A stretch of DNA of 64,000 nucleotides from Chrysophaeum taylorii (taxonomy: Eukaryota; Sar; Pelagophyceae; Pelagomonadales; Pelagomonadaceae). The stretch is taken from positions 347,501-411,500 of the forward strand of contig JAQMWT010000523.1 in assembly GCA_029834535.1 (NCBI GenBank), written 5' to 3'. The notes under the pieces are model-generated. The model did not search any database. It was not told where the DNA came from and saw nothing but the letters and a program-made list of their open reading frames with translations. This document shows, piece by piece, positions 1 to 9,949 of the stretch (its first letter is position 1; the number at the start of each line of letters is the position of its first letter). The translations under genes were made by a program, and so were the position numbers.

Positions 1-1160
1 ACTAACTAACTAACTTCGGACCTCTCCCGGGCATGGGAGCCAGGCTGGGCCGGTAGTAGCCGGTCCAGGATCACCGAGCAAAAAATCACACAGTTGGGGC
101 ACAGTTGGGGCACAGTTGGGGTAGAAGCTTGGGATGAAAGTGCATGGATGGCGGACCGCCACTGCGCGCGGTCTTGTGCGAGGTCGTGCCACGAGTTGAA
201 GGGGATGTCGCATTTCCGGAGTGCCTTGGCGAGCGACCTCCCGTACGTCATCTGCGGAGCCCCCGGTGGGCGCTTGGAGCGGACCCAAGACGAGAGCATC
301 TTGCGAGGGAGTCGGGAGAAGGGCATGCGGGCGACGTGACCGGCCCAGCGGAGCTGGCGGCGCGTGACGTAGACGTCCATGGACTCGAGGCCGAGGCGCC
401 GCCGCAGGATCTCCGTTGAGATGTGGTGGGACCAGGTGTGTTTCCGGGTCACACGACACATGACGCGGGCGCACTGCGCGTGGAAACACCGCAGCCGGCG
501 GAACAGGACCTCGGTGAGGCACCACGATTCCGCACCGTGAAGGAGGATGGCCAGGACGAGCGAGACATAGACGAGGCGCTTGGCGCGAGCAGAGACGGAC
601 TTCGAGGCGAAGATGCAGTCCCGCAAGGCACCGAAGGCCTGAGACGCCTTCTTGATCCGAGCGTCGACGTCTGAGTCGTCGCGGCAGTCGCGCGAGAGGA
701 CCGAGCCGAGGTACTTAAACTGGTCGACGACCGGTATGAAGCGGCCGCGCCCGAGCTCGATATCCGAGAGGTTCGTGTCGTCGAACGACTTTGGGTCGCC
801 GTACAGGTGTGCCGGGCGAGCGACGAACAGCATCTCCGTTTTGGACGCCGCTTTCGTGTGTCGGTTGCCGCAATGCACCTCCATGCCCCAGGCGTCGCAG
901 TGTTCGATGAGGCGCGGTGTCTCGCTGGCGGCGATGTGGCGGTCCCAGAAGAGAAAGGCAACGTCGTCGGCGTCACGCCGATTCATCGAAGGGAAACTCG
1001 TCGCCGCGAGCGGACCAACTCCGGTTCGTCATCTGAAAGTCTTTCCGCGTACGGTAGACACATGGGGTGCGGCCATGGCGTCGTCGAAACGACGTCGTCA
1101 GTGCCGCCATGAACAACACGAACAGGACGGGGCCCAAGACTGTCACCCTGAAACTAGACC
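1..1160 (-). mobile_element. 5'-truncated LINE (non-LTR retrotransposon) remnant, reverse transcriptase C-terminal half
   Basis: The longest minus-strand frame (986 down to 6) carries the end of a LINE reverse transcriptase: an ADDVAFLF catalytic block, FKYLGSVLSRD, and the RRQLRWAGHVARMP motif typical of LINE 3' ends. Upstream, in another frame (about 1130-975), GPVLFVLFMAAL matches the preceding reverse-transcriptase motif, so the element continues to about 1150-1160 and then stops. That is the 5' truncation expected from incomplete target-primed reverse transcription. The copy is dead. An extra base at 974 shifts the frame inside the catalytic Tyr-Ala-Asp-Asp motif, a second shift lies near 1125, and a TAG precedes it. 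The 3' end is followed by a short ACTA tetranucleotide run at the window edge. The family is clear; the clade is not. Confidence 0.85.
89..121. repeat. three tandem copies of an 11-bp unit in the LINE tail
   Basis: The unit CACAGTTGGGG is repeated three times without interruption. It lies inside the C-terminal reading frame of the LINE remnant. Confidence 0.85.
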
Positions 1161-1181
1161 CTATTTTTGCAGATTCGGCCC

Positions 1182-4100
1182 ATGTTCGGCGACGCCGTGG
1201 TGAGAGTGTTCGCGTCGGTGCCAGTCCTCACGACGGTCTTGGCGGCGGCAGCGAGCGTCGCCCTGACGAGCTTCTTGTACAAGCACACCCCATTTCGCGC
1301 CGTGTTGGCGGAGGTCTGGCGGAACCGGTCCACGGCGACCGTGGCCGTGTTTCACGTCTTGTTGGTGCGAGGGCCGCTGTGGCGCGTCGTGATAGCCGCG
1401 GACGCCGTCGCGCTCCTGGAAGCGAAAGCTCGGGGCCGGTCCGAGGGCCACGGCGGCCCTCTCCAGAGCTGGGCGTTGTGTTTTCTCTACGCGGCCGGAT
1501 GCGCTACCCGCGTCGCGCGCCGCCACGGGAGGTACCGAGAGGCCAAGGAGTTCGCGCTGGGGCTTCTCGGCGAGTTTAAGCGCCACCAGGCGCGGTTGGC
1601 GATGCGGTCGGTCGCGGGCGCGGCCGGCGCGTCGCTTTTTGCGATGGCCGCGGCGCCGGGAGTAAGGATCTGGAGGCGCGCGGCTATGGTCGTCGTCGCG
1701 ACCTCGCTCCTCGACGTCCTTCTCGACGCGGACAAGCTGACGCGCTTCATGCGCGAGGCGGTCGCTTTTGTTGTGGAAAGGGGTGTCGTTCAGCTCGGAC
1801 TTTTGATCCTCGGAGCGTGGCGCTGCGTGATGGAGGCCGCGCGCCGCGCGACGCGGCGCCTCGCGCCGGTCTTTGCATTGGCGGTCGAGCGCGTAGCACG
1901 CCCTCTGGGTATGACGATCGTCCGGGGCTGCGCGACTCTGCATCGCGCGTCGCAAATATTCTGGGACCGCGTGTGTTTACCAATGCTTCGCGCGTCGCGA
2001 AAATTATGGGACTGCGCGTGCGCTCCGCTCGCGGGGCGCGCGATCACGCTCGCGTACGTCGTAGCGACGCGCGCGGGCTACGCGGCGAGGTGGGCGAAGA
2101 ACCGTCTTTTGGTCCCGACGCTCGACGCCTCGGGGCGCGCGGTGCGGTGGATCTGGATAGGCCTCGTCGTGCCGGCGGCGCGGAGAGCTGCCGGGCTCGC
2201 ATCGCGCGCGGCGCGCGAGATTTTCGTGCCGCTCGTCATCTCGGCGATAGCGGTCGCCGGCCGCTGGCGATTGACAACGCACGCCAAGAGATGCGAGGCC
2301 CTCGTGTTCCCGACGGCCGTCGCCTTTGTCGCCGCACGGTTCGCGGCGGGATGCCTCGCGAACCAACAACAACAAACAACCTTAGTCCTCGGGTGCGCGG
2401 CGGTCGCGACGGCCAACGCCGCCTTGTTGCTCGGCGTCTCGGCCGCCGCGAGCCCAGCGCTCGGCGGCGCGGTCCGACGACGCCACCGCGATGCGGCCGC
2501 GCTCGCCTTCGCGCTCTACGGAGACCTCGGCATCAGCAGGTGCGTCGGCGCCGCCCTCGAGTTCGCCGCGGCGACGGTCGTCTGGAGCTTGATTTACGAA
2601 AGCCGGCGTCTCCTCGATGGCGTCGCGCGCCAACTCGGCCGCGCCGTGCGCTTCTCTTTCCGTCGCGTCGACGCCGTCGTCCGCGGCGTCGCCGCCGTAG
2701 CGAGCCTCCTGGCGCGCGAGGGGTACGAGCTGCTGAAAGCGCGGCTCCTCGCGCCCCTAGCACGACTCGGGTGGTCGTACGCCGTCCTCCCTTTGTGGAA
2801 CTCGCCGTTCGCGACGCTCCTTTCGTGCCTCTGCGCGGCCGTCGTCCTCGTCCTCCACCATCGCGACGTGGCTCGGGTCTCCGACGCGTGCGCGCGCTCT
2901 GTTGCCCGCCTTATTTTCCTCGCGTCGTCCGCGACGATCGCGCCGGCCCGCGCGCTCGCGGCGGCGCTCGCGCGTCTCGCGCGACGGCTCTCGGCCCTGC
3001 GTCGTCCTCTCACCGCGCCGGCCGCGAGCGCTCTATGCCGCGTTTCGGCCGCGCTCCTGGACTTCGCCGCTCCGAACCTCACCGACAGCTCGGCACTCCT
3101 CTCGGACGCGTCGTTCGCCACCGGAGTGGTCGTCCTCTTGTCGTCCGCCTGCGGCGCCGCTCGAGTCGTCGTCTTCGACGACGCGGTAGCGCTCTTGCGC
3201 GTCGCGGGCCTCCGGCCCCGAGGCGACCCGGCCTTCGCCGTCGCTGTCGTGCGCCTCTTCGTCAAGCTCGCGCTGGCGCCGCTGGTCCTGTCGGCCGTGC
3301 TCCCGGCCTCCCGAGCGCCTCGCGCCGCGGCCGTCTTATTCTACGCCGTCGGCGCGATGTTCGTCGCGGTCAAGGCCTCGGTCGATTCGCGCCAGCGGTT
3401 CTTAGAAGAAGAAGAACGACACCGAGGGGCCACCTCCGACCTCGGCGCGCCGCTTCCCGTGTCGGTCAGCCTCGCCGGCGCCTTTTTGCTTTCCGGAAAA
3501 ACCCGCGCCGACGACGACGACGACGACGACGACGAAAAGACGTGCCCCGTCTGCCTCGAGACCGTTTTACGCAACGCTCCTTCTGACGGTGTCGTCGTGA
3601 GCGTGCCGGAGCTTTCTGTCACGCTCCCCACACCTGGCAGCAGGACTGGCCGGGCCCGGAGTCTTCTTCGCCGGGTCTCGAGGCGATCGCTTCAACAGTC
3701 GGTCGAGCGCGACTACGCGCTTAGATGGTCGCACGGCGAATCCGCGACGACGCTGCGCTTGTCCCGGAAAACTGAAGCCGAGACGACCGAGCTCGTGGCC
3801 CCCGAGAAATCGACGGTCCGCGTCGAACCCGAAACCGACCTCTTTCACCTCGAGGTTATCTGCGACGACAAACGTTTCACTCGACTCGCCGCCGCCGAGC
3901 TCCCGCTCGCCGTCCTCACGCCCAACCTCGAGACCCTCGCCCTCGATTGCGACGCCGCGGCCGAGATTAGACTTCGAGCATGTGCGATACCTTCGGCAGC
4001 CTTTCGGCAAAACGCCATCAGAGCCGCGGCCTCCTGGGCCGAAACCGGCGAGAAGCCCAGAGATGCCGACCACATCCTCGAAGTCTTGGACCGCGACTGC

Positions 4101-4265
4101 GCCTCTCTCCCGTGCACGCTCGCCTGTTCCCATCGCCTCCACTTTGGCTGCCTCGTCGCCCTCATGAGATCCAACCGTTGCCTGCAGCGGTGCCCGCTCT
4201 GCCGCGAGCCCGTCACGTGGGAGACGAGTCTCCTCACCAGACTCACGACCACCCTCTGGTTCTAA
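1182..4265 (+). CDS. large membrane RING-H2 protein with an interrupted RING finger (putative E3 ubiquitin ligase)
   Basis: Single open frame of 1,027 residues from ATG 1182; the open frame extends five codons further upstream only through a TTG. The first ~750 residues are Ala/Arg/Val/Leu-rich with many hydrophobic stretches, suggesting a polytopic or peripheral membrane protein. An Asp run precedes the first zinc pair, CPVC (C788, C791). The rest of a RING-H2 finger appears only at the C-terminus: C982-x-H984, H987-x2-C990, C1004-x2-C1007. About 190 residues therefore separate ligand 2 from ligand 3, where RING fingers normally have roughly 10-40. The protein ends 20 residues after the last cysteine. 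RING-H2 proteins bind E2 enzymes; the ligase role is inferred from family. No intron is needed. Confidence 0.8.
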   Translation: MFGDAVVRVFASVPVLTTVLAAAASVALTSFLYKHTPFRAVLAEVWRNRSTATVAVFHVLLVRGPLWRVVIAADAVALLEAKARGRSEGHGGPLQSWALCFLYAAGCATRVARRHGRYREAKEFALGLLGEFKRHQARLAMRSVAGAAGASLFAMAAAPGVRIWRRAAMVVVATSLLDVLLDADKLTRFMREAVAFVVERGVVQLGLLILGAWRCVMEAARRATRRLAPVFALAVERVARPLGMTIVRGCATLHRASQIFWDRVCLPMLRASRKLWDCACAPLAGRAITLAYVVATRAGYAARWAKNRLLVPTLDASGRAVRWIWIGLVVPAARRAAGLASRAAREIFVPLVISAIAVAGRWRLTTHAKRCEALVFPTAVAFVAARFAAGCLANQQQQTTLVLGCAAVATANAALLLGVSAAASPALGGAVRRRHRDAAALAFALYGDLGISRCVGAALEFAAATVVWSLIYESRRLLDGVARQLGRAVRFSFRRVDAVVRGVAAVASLLAREGYELLKARLLAPLARLGWSYAVLPLWNSPFATLLSCLCAAVVLVLHHRDVARVSDACARSVARLIFLASSATIAPARALAAALARLARRLSALRRPLTAPAASALCRVSAALLDFAAPNLTDSSALLSDASFATGVVVLLSSACGAARVVVFDDAVALLRVAGLRPRGDPAFAVAVVRLFVKLALAPLVLSAVLPASRAPRAAAVLFYAVGAMFVAVKASVDSRQRFLEEEERHRGATSDLGAPLPVSVSLAGAFLLSGKTRADDDDDDDDEKTCPVCLETVLRNAPSDGVVVSVPELSVTLPTPGSRTGRARSLLRRVSRRSLQQSVERDYALRWSHGESATTLRLSRKTEAETTELVAPEKSTVRVEPETDLFHLEVICDDKRFTRLAAAELPLAVLTPNLETLALDCDAAAEIRLRACAIPSAAFRQNAIRAAASWAETGEKPRDADHILEVLDRDCASLPCTLACSHRLHFGCLVALMRSNRCLQRCPLCREPVTWETSLLTRLTTTLWF

Positions 4266-4764
4266 AAGTGTTCTTGTCTACTCTTGTTGCTTTTTCACGA
4301 AAACGATGCGTGGCTGCTTGAGATTCTTGGGGCATTTTGTCTACGTACGGAGTGTATAATAATACCCACTTTGGTGGTGGTGCTGCTGCTGCTGCTGGTG
4401 GCTTTCATCGCCGTCGTTCCTAATTGATGTCTTTATTCCTTCCCAGCTCCACAACCTTGCTTGCTTGCTTGCTTGCTTCATCGAGCATCTAATAATTGTT
4501 GCTTTCGTTCTTCTTGATGTGCGCGTTGCGAGACACGACACGACGACCACACGACACTGCTTTTTTTTCGGATCATTCAAAAGATTCGTTAACAACGATA
4601 AGGGTAAGGGATGATCGAGTCGTTGTCGATAAGCACCTCCTCGACTACGGAACCGTCGTCGTCGTTGACTCTGCATGCATAGGTCTTCTCTCGACCACCC
4701 ATCACATTCCTCCTAGAAAGCAAAACACAAGCGACTTGTAGTTGTTCCTCCAAAGAGACGATCA
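4266..4764. other. intergenic, no gene seen
   Basis: Lies between two convergent genes. It contains short simple repeats: a GCT/GGT run near 4380-4400 and a CTTG tetranucleotide run at about 4461-4480. I found no supported coding sequence. Confidence 0.7.
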
Positions 4765-5373
4765 TCATCGTCGTCGATGGTCGGGGTCTTTGGGGTGTGT
4801 TCGGCGCACAAAATCCTTGTACTTTTCGACAGTGATGATGACGACCTCATCCACCGCGTCGTCGGAGCAGAAGGGCGGGAGCTCGGGGCCCGTAGTGCCA
4901 TCGAAACGTTCGTCCTTGTCGCGGCAGGACCTCGCATGCTGGACAGCGTCGTCGTACGACTCCAAGGCGGCCACGAGGTCGACGGTGGTGCAGGCGTCGA
5001 AGCAGTTTCGAGATACGAACCAGTTCTCGAATGACTCGGGGAGCTTAACTGTCTTGACGACGACCCACGAGTCGTCGTCGACGTCCTCCGCGTCGGGGTC
5101 CGCTACGTCTGGGTGCAGCCAGAAGTTGAAGGCTTCGTCGATAGAGAGGTCCCCGGCGACGGGGACCTTGCCGGCGGTCTTCGCAGCGGCCTTGGAGACG
5201 CGCTGTTTGCGAGAGGGTTTGCTCGGTGCTTCGTCCTGCGAGCCGGGGTCCCCGAGCTTATCGTAGGAGAAGATTTTCCGCTTCGAGACCCGCCGTCTGA
5301 GGGTGGCGTTATTGTTGTCGCTGTTGTTGTCGCTGTTGTTGTTGTTGTTGTTGTTGTTGTTCGAGGGAGCCAT
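4765..5373 (-). CDS. orphan protein with an N-terminal Asn run
   Basis: Frame of 202 residues from ATG 5373 (the frame extends four codons upstream only via GTG). Right after the start come a polyAsn/Asp-Asn tract encoded by a TTG/GTT microsatellite, then a basic segment (RRRVSKRKIFSYDK), then an acidic globular part with hydrophobic and aromatic residues (about residues 75-200), ending in a charged tail. It converges with the RING gene. I do not recognise a domain. Balanced composition and lack of internal stops support a real gene, but homologs would be needed to confirm it. Confidence 0.5.
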   Translation of the reverse strand: MAPSNNNNNNNNNSDNNSDNNNATLRRRVSKRKIFSYDKLGDPGSQDEAPSKPSRKQRVSKAAAKTAGKVPVAGDLSIDEAFNFWLHPDVADPDAEDVDDDSWVVVKTVKLPESFENWFVSRNCFDACTTVDLVAALESYDDAVQHARSCRDKDERFDGTTGPELPPFCSDDAVDEVVIITVEKYKDFVRRTHPKDPDHRRR

Positions 5374-5649
5374 GCTTCGGAGCACTCGACAGATCGACAG
5401 ATACTTGAGGTCAGCCCTACGGTCGCGCGGCCAACCGATATAAGCAAGGTGCCACCATTAGCAGCAACAGCAGCAACAGCAGCACCTTTGGACTACACAG
5501 TAGGTAGGCGGCCAAATCCTATTTTTCTGCCGTGGGCCAGGGTGGCCGGGGGTGGTCAGGGGTCGCTAAAAAAAAAAAATGTGACGTCGTCAACAACAAC
5601 GGCGGCGGGGCGGGAGAAGGGCGCAGGCAGGCCCAGGTGGGTCGTGCCT

Positions 5650-6720
5650 TGGCGTCGTAATTGGGCGTAAAAAAGAGAGTGGCACCCAGGAGCGCGGTGA
5701 TGGAGCAGACGTAGATGACCGCGGTGAGGCCGTCTTTGTCTTTGGACCCCTTATCGTCGTCGAGGAAGAGGGGGAAGACGTAGGTCCCGAGGGCGGCGCC
5801 CGCCTTGCCGGCGGCGGCGCTGATACCGTGGGCCGTCGCGCGGATCTCGGTCTGGAAGATTTCGGCGGGGATTATGGCATTAGGTCCAAAGTTGGTTGCT
5901 AAAGAGGAAGGCGGGACCGTAGAGGAGGTAGGGGCGAGGTTCTGGCAGCGGCGACCGTCGCGCACAACGCGGACACGGCGACGAGCTTGATAGTCTTGCG
6001 GCCGACCTTGTCGACAAAAGCGGGGACCGAGAGCCAGTAGCCCGGGAGAGAGAGTCGCTGCGAGACGAGGGCGACCGCGAGCGTGTTCGTTTCGGGCGGC
6101 ATCTCTCGGGTCTCCGAGTACGAGCGAGGTTACGAGGTTGTTGAATATGCCGTTGCCATAGAAGACGACGTCCAAAAGGAACCAGGAGGTACCGAGGACG
6201 TGCCACTCGTACCTCCGCCGAAGGGGCGGGCGATCGAGATTTTTCCGGCGCGCAGCGAAAGCTGGAACTTTCCCTCGGCGAAAGGGTAAAGTCAGGAGGC
6301 CCGGAAGCGCCCCGAAGAAAAGGGCGAAGCACCACGATAAGTCGATCGAAAACCCCGCGCCGAGGCTCGCGTATACGACGCGGGGACCACGCATCGAAAA
6401 GACGGCAGCCATCGCTCGCCCTCTACTCGCCGCAGACGACGACTCGGCCGTGACCGTTGCCGACAAGGGATACTCGCCGCCGATCCCAAACCCGAGAACG
6501 AGATCCGCCAGCTCGGTCCAGCCGCGGCCGAGGCTGTTTCCGATAGCTCCGCGCGAGACGAGGAACGCCGTCGCGACCAAGCAAGCCTCGCGCCCCAAAC
6601 TGTCGTCGGCAGTCCGAACGTCGCTTGCCCCAACATAAACCCGAACAGCGCGGCCGACGCGACGTGGCTCGCGCATCGGTGGGGGGGGACGGCGGATGCG
6701 TGCGAGAGTCGCGACTGACG
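5650..6720 (-). pseudogene. decayed MFS phosphate:H+ symporter (PHO84/PHT1-like)
   Basis: Family signatures lie in order along the strand but in all three frames: LGFGIGGEYPLSATVTAES (about 6440-6500), GTSWFLLDVVFYGNGIFNN (about 6125-6200), LPGYWLSVPAFVDKVGRKT (about 5990-6050), YLLYGPAFLFSN (about 5895-5935), and FGPNAIIPAEIFQTEIRATA followed by HGISAAAGKAGAALGTY (about 5775-5890). These match helices 4, 7, 8 and 10-11 of fungal/plant phosphate transporters. At least four frame changes are required. At one, near 5890, a duplicated CAAC tetranucleotide explains the shift, which points to indel decay rather than introns. No start codon fits the N-terminal end. Substrate is inferred from the family motifs. 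Confidence 0.75.
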
Positions 6721-6976
6721 AAGAAGAGGTCATACGCATCGGCGACAAATCATCCGCTTCCAGCGAGCAACACGCGCGCTGGGTAATTCTTCGTGCGCCC
6801 CTCGAGGAGGCGGCGCCTTCTCCTCGGTCTCCCCGAACAACGGGCCGATTAACAACACCATAATGTAATCCCCCGAGTTGGCGTTCCACGAAAGAAAAAA
6901 CGAAAATGAATCTTATCTTCGGGAGTAGACCGTTGAATCGATATCGATCGAGAACTACAGAGGGTAGTGGAGATTA

Positions 6977-8203
6977 TTAAGCGGCCTGCCTGAGGACCTC
7001 GACGACGGACTTAAAGGCGAACCACTCGGGGATCTCGTCGCCCGCGCGGAGCATGGCGCGAAACTTGGTGCCCGAGAGCTTGAGGGCGTCGAGGCCGTCT
7101 TCCTTGGCTTCATCGGCGGTAATGTAGCCCTTCTCGCTGGTGTAGACGAGGTTGAGGGAGGGGACCGCGTCGACGCCGAGCATGGGACCGTTGTCGAGCG
7201 CAAAGTCCTGCGCCTCGTAGGCGCCGTAGAAGTCCTCGCCGTCGATCGACGACTTGCACCCGGCCATGTCGCGGCCGATGATGAAGTGCGTGCACCCAAA
7301 ATTTTTCCGGATCATCATGTGCTGGATCGCCTCGCGGGGGCCGGCCATGTGCATCGAGTACGGCAGGTAGGCCCAGAAGACGCGCGGGTTGGCCGTCTCC
7401 TCCTTGAGGACCTCGTACGTCTTGTAACGGACGTTCCCCGGAATGTCGCCGGGCTGCGTCGGGCCGCAGGTGGGGTGCACCAACACTACCCCGTCCTCGG
7501 CGACGTTGGGAGCATCGAGGGCGCGCGTGAAGAGTTCGTAGTGCGCGCGGTGGACCGGGTTGCGGCACTGAAACGCGACGACGTCCACGCCGTCGGGCAT
7601 GCGCTCGCGAACCTCGGCGGGTGACTCGCACGGAAACTCGCGCACGGGTTTGTTGAGACCGACGAGCTTGCCGCCGAGGTAGTACTTCCCGCGCTCCCAC
7701 GCGACCATCTGGGTCCCCGGGTGCTCGAGGCTCGCCGTCCCGTACAGCTGCTTGCACTCGAGCGGCTTGTCCGGCTCGTACTTGCTCGACACCTCCATCG
7801 TCGCGATCGGGAGGTCACCCTGCTTCAGAAGGATCTTCGCACCCACGCCGATGCTCTCGTCGTCGGTGTCCATCACGACGGGCAGCGAGAACAGGAGTCC
7901 GTCCGGTAGTCGCATGGACTCCACCACCGACTTGTAAGACTCTTCGTCCATAAAACCTGTCAACGGCGAAAACCCGCCGTTGCAGATGAGCTCGATGTCG
8001 CACGACTGCCGCTCGGTCACTTCAATCGTCGACTCGCAGCTCGCGATCTCTGCCTCCTTGGCGGCATCCTCCTCGAGGTACAGGTTCACGAGGCTGCCGC
8101 CGTGCGGTTCCTGCTTGGCGGCGAACAGCCGGGACCGCGCCATCGTCTGGGGGCTCGGCGCGAACGCTGCGGCGGTCCCGAAAAGTAAAGCGGCGGCGAC
8201 CAT
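6977..8203 (-). CDS. SAT: ATP sulfurylase (sulfate adenylyltransferase), plastid-targeted
   Basis: Makes adenosine 5'-phosphosulfate and pyrophosphate from ATP and sulfate, the first step of sulfate assimilation. The 408-residue frame is complete. The catalytic motif QCRNPVHRAHYEL (Q212-R214-N215-P216-H218) and the later IIGRDMAG (R311) are intact. The N-terminus is a short hydrophobic signal peptide (MVAAALLFGTAAA) with a predicted cut before F14 (AAA|FAP), followed by a Ser/Arg-containing stretch. This is the bipartite presequence with Phe at +1 that directs proteins into red-algal-derived secondary plastids. There is no APS kinase or pyrophosphatase fusion. The start is ATG 8203 because the presequence begins there. 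No introns are needed. Confidence 0.93.
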   Translation of the reverse strand: MVAAALLFGTAAAFAPSPQTMARSRLFAAKQEPHGGSLVNLYLEEDAAKEAEIASCESTIEVTERQSCDIELICNGGFSPLTGFMDEESYKSVVESMRLPDGLLFSLPVVMDTDDESIGVGAKILLKQGDLPIATMEVSSKYEPDKPLECKQLYGTASLEHPGTQMVAWERGKYYLGGKLVGLNKPVREFPCESPAEVRERMPDGVDVVAFQCRNPVHRAHYELFTRALDAPNVAEDGVVLVHPTCGPTQPGDIPGNVRYKTYEVLKEETANPRVFWAYLPYSMHMAGPREAIQHMMIRKNFGCTHFIIGRDMAGCKSSIDGEDFYGAYEAQDFALDNGPMLGVDAVPSLNLVYTSEKGYITADEAKEDGLDALKLSGTKFRAMLRAGDEIPEWFAFKSVVEVLRQAA

Positions 8204-8443
8204 TCTTCTTCTCCTCCTTGGACTCCTCGTCGTCGTCGCCGCTTAAGCAAAAACGTCACCAGCACGTGAATCTTCCGATTTTTTTCCAACTTCACCAACG
8301 GATGCAACGACGGTACACAACAATGATCTCGGACGTCACCACACTTATTTACAGTGTTTATTGAGCCTTATCCTCACACATACCACGTCAGATGATGATG
8401 TCAGAGATACATGCTAAGCGCCACACACGTGCGTGTATTAATA

Positions 8444-9010
8444 TTAATCCGACGCGGTGGTCACCAGTGCTTTGGACTCATCGGCCGGTGGCGGGCCGAG
8501 CTTGAGGCGGTCGCACAGCGCGTCAAAAAAACGTTGGGCCTTCAACGTGAGCCTGCTGCGGCCTTTGAAGTCGATCCGGGCGAGGTACGCGTACGGTTCT
8601 ATTGTGGTGGGCTTGCGAGGCGAGTCGTAGGTGTGTTACTTCAGCTCTTCCATCGCGCGCGCGATCTCGTCTTCTTCTGCCGCGCCTCGCGTACCTTGGT
8701 GGTGTCGTCTTAAATGCCTGCACTGGCGAGACGCCGCTCGAAATTCTTGATGAAGCCCGGGACGCGCTCGAGCCCGACAGCAACCTTGTCTCGACGCTCG
8801 CGCGCTCTCGTCGACCTCGCCTCTCTCAAAGGCGGAGATGACGTCGGTGAATTGTTTCACGACGAAGGCTTTTATGGCGTCGAGTGTTGGCCGGAAGCTT
8901 GGCATGCGAGCGCGTTCCTGATCTTGGGCTGCTCGCCGCGTTTGCGGTTGATGCCGATGATCGATTGTACGAAAGATTTCGGTGACGCCAGTAAGTAACC
9001 CCGCGTCGCT
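8444..9010 (-). pseudogene. decayed unidentified gene, C-terminal portion
   Basis: Protein-like stretches succeed one another with frame changes and stops. YLLASPKSFVQSIIGINRKR (about 8940-8999) is followed by SFRPTLDAIKAFVVKQFTDV (about 8840-8900), then RDKVAVGLERVPGFIKNFER (about 8730-8790, shifted frame). Back in the earlier frame is EEDEIARAMEELK, a TAA, and then EPYAYLARIDFKGRSRLTLK running to a stop at 8444. I do not recognise the family. The remnant may extend upstream to about 9200. Confidence 0.4.
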
Positions 9011-9461
9011 GGAGAGTCTCTTTCATAAGGCTATTGGACCAGTTGCGTCGTTTGGTGGGTGTTTCAAGGACTACAGCCACAACTGGGTCATCCACGCGGA
9101 GATGAAACTTCGGCGGCGTCGTCGTCGAGCATCGAAAGAACGAGTCGGTATTAGGGATCGAGTTGCCTGGGGGCTCGGTGGTGTGTGCCGATGACTTGGT
9201 TTGCTGCATCCCTAAAACAGGCCTCGGGGAGCGACACTACGCGCCAAAACGTGCCAGATAAGGGTTTCATCGCTCTGAACTTCCGTGTCAACCGACTTAG
9301 CCTATCGCGAATACGACCAAGGTGCTGGCACGCTGGGACCGACGGAATCTTGAAAGGATGCTCGTCGCCGAAGGCTTCATGATGGGTTGGCCGTAGGACG
9401 GAGATTTTGAGTTTTTGCAAAAGTATGGGCGGCGCATGACGTCGCGAGGCTCTCTCTCTCT

Positions 9462-9507
<46 letters not shown>

Positions 9508-9949
9508 CTGAAGCACGGGATGAACTACTGCACGCGCGCGATGACTTGATTCGACGACCGACAGAGGCCCCACAATCAACGCACTTCCCCAAACTAGTGG
9601 CGCTGTGCCCTTTGAAACCGTGGCCATTGTACGACTGGCCTGCTTCCTATTCTGCTGCTGCGAACATTCGCTGTCAACTCGCGCGCGGACCTCCTCGTTG
9701 CTCGTGGGCACATCATAACACCAAAACAAACTACAAGCCAACTCGCCGTGGCTGCGATCACAACCAGGTACTACGGTTGCTCTCGGAAGGGGTCTGTGCG
9801 TCAGGCGGGCATTTGTTTCATGGTGGAACAACTCTCGAGGCACACTTCGAGAACCTCCAGCAGCGGGCTAAGTGCATATTCAGCGCTCGTCAACGACAAC
9901 AATAGGCCTGTGATACAAGGCTTGGGGGGCTCTCGCAAAACGTGTATTG
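9011..9949. other. no supported gene
   Basis: Only short, compositionally unconvincing frames are present. It contains the GA/CT microsatellite at 9450-9502. Confidence 0.6.
9450..9502. repeat. CT-then-GA dinucleotide microsatellite (partly palindromic)
   Basis: A run of CT switches at TCGA into a longer run of GA, so the left part can pair with the right part. Confidence 0.95.

Noticed and set aside
1817-3586. 589-residue plus-strand frame inside the RING gene
   Set aside because: Arg-rich shadow of the RING frame caused by GC-rich codons; no domain, and the RING frame carries perfect zinc motifs.
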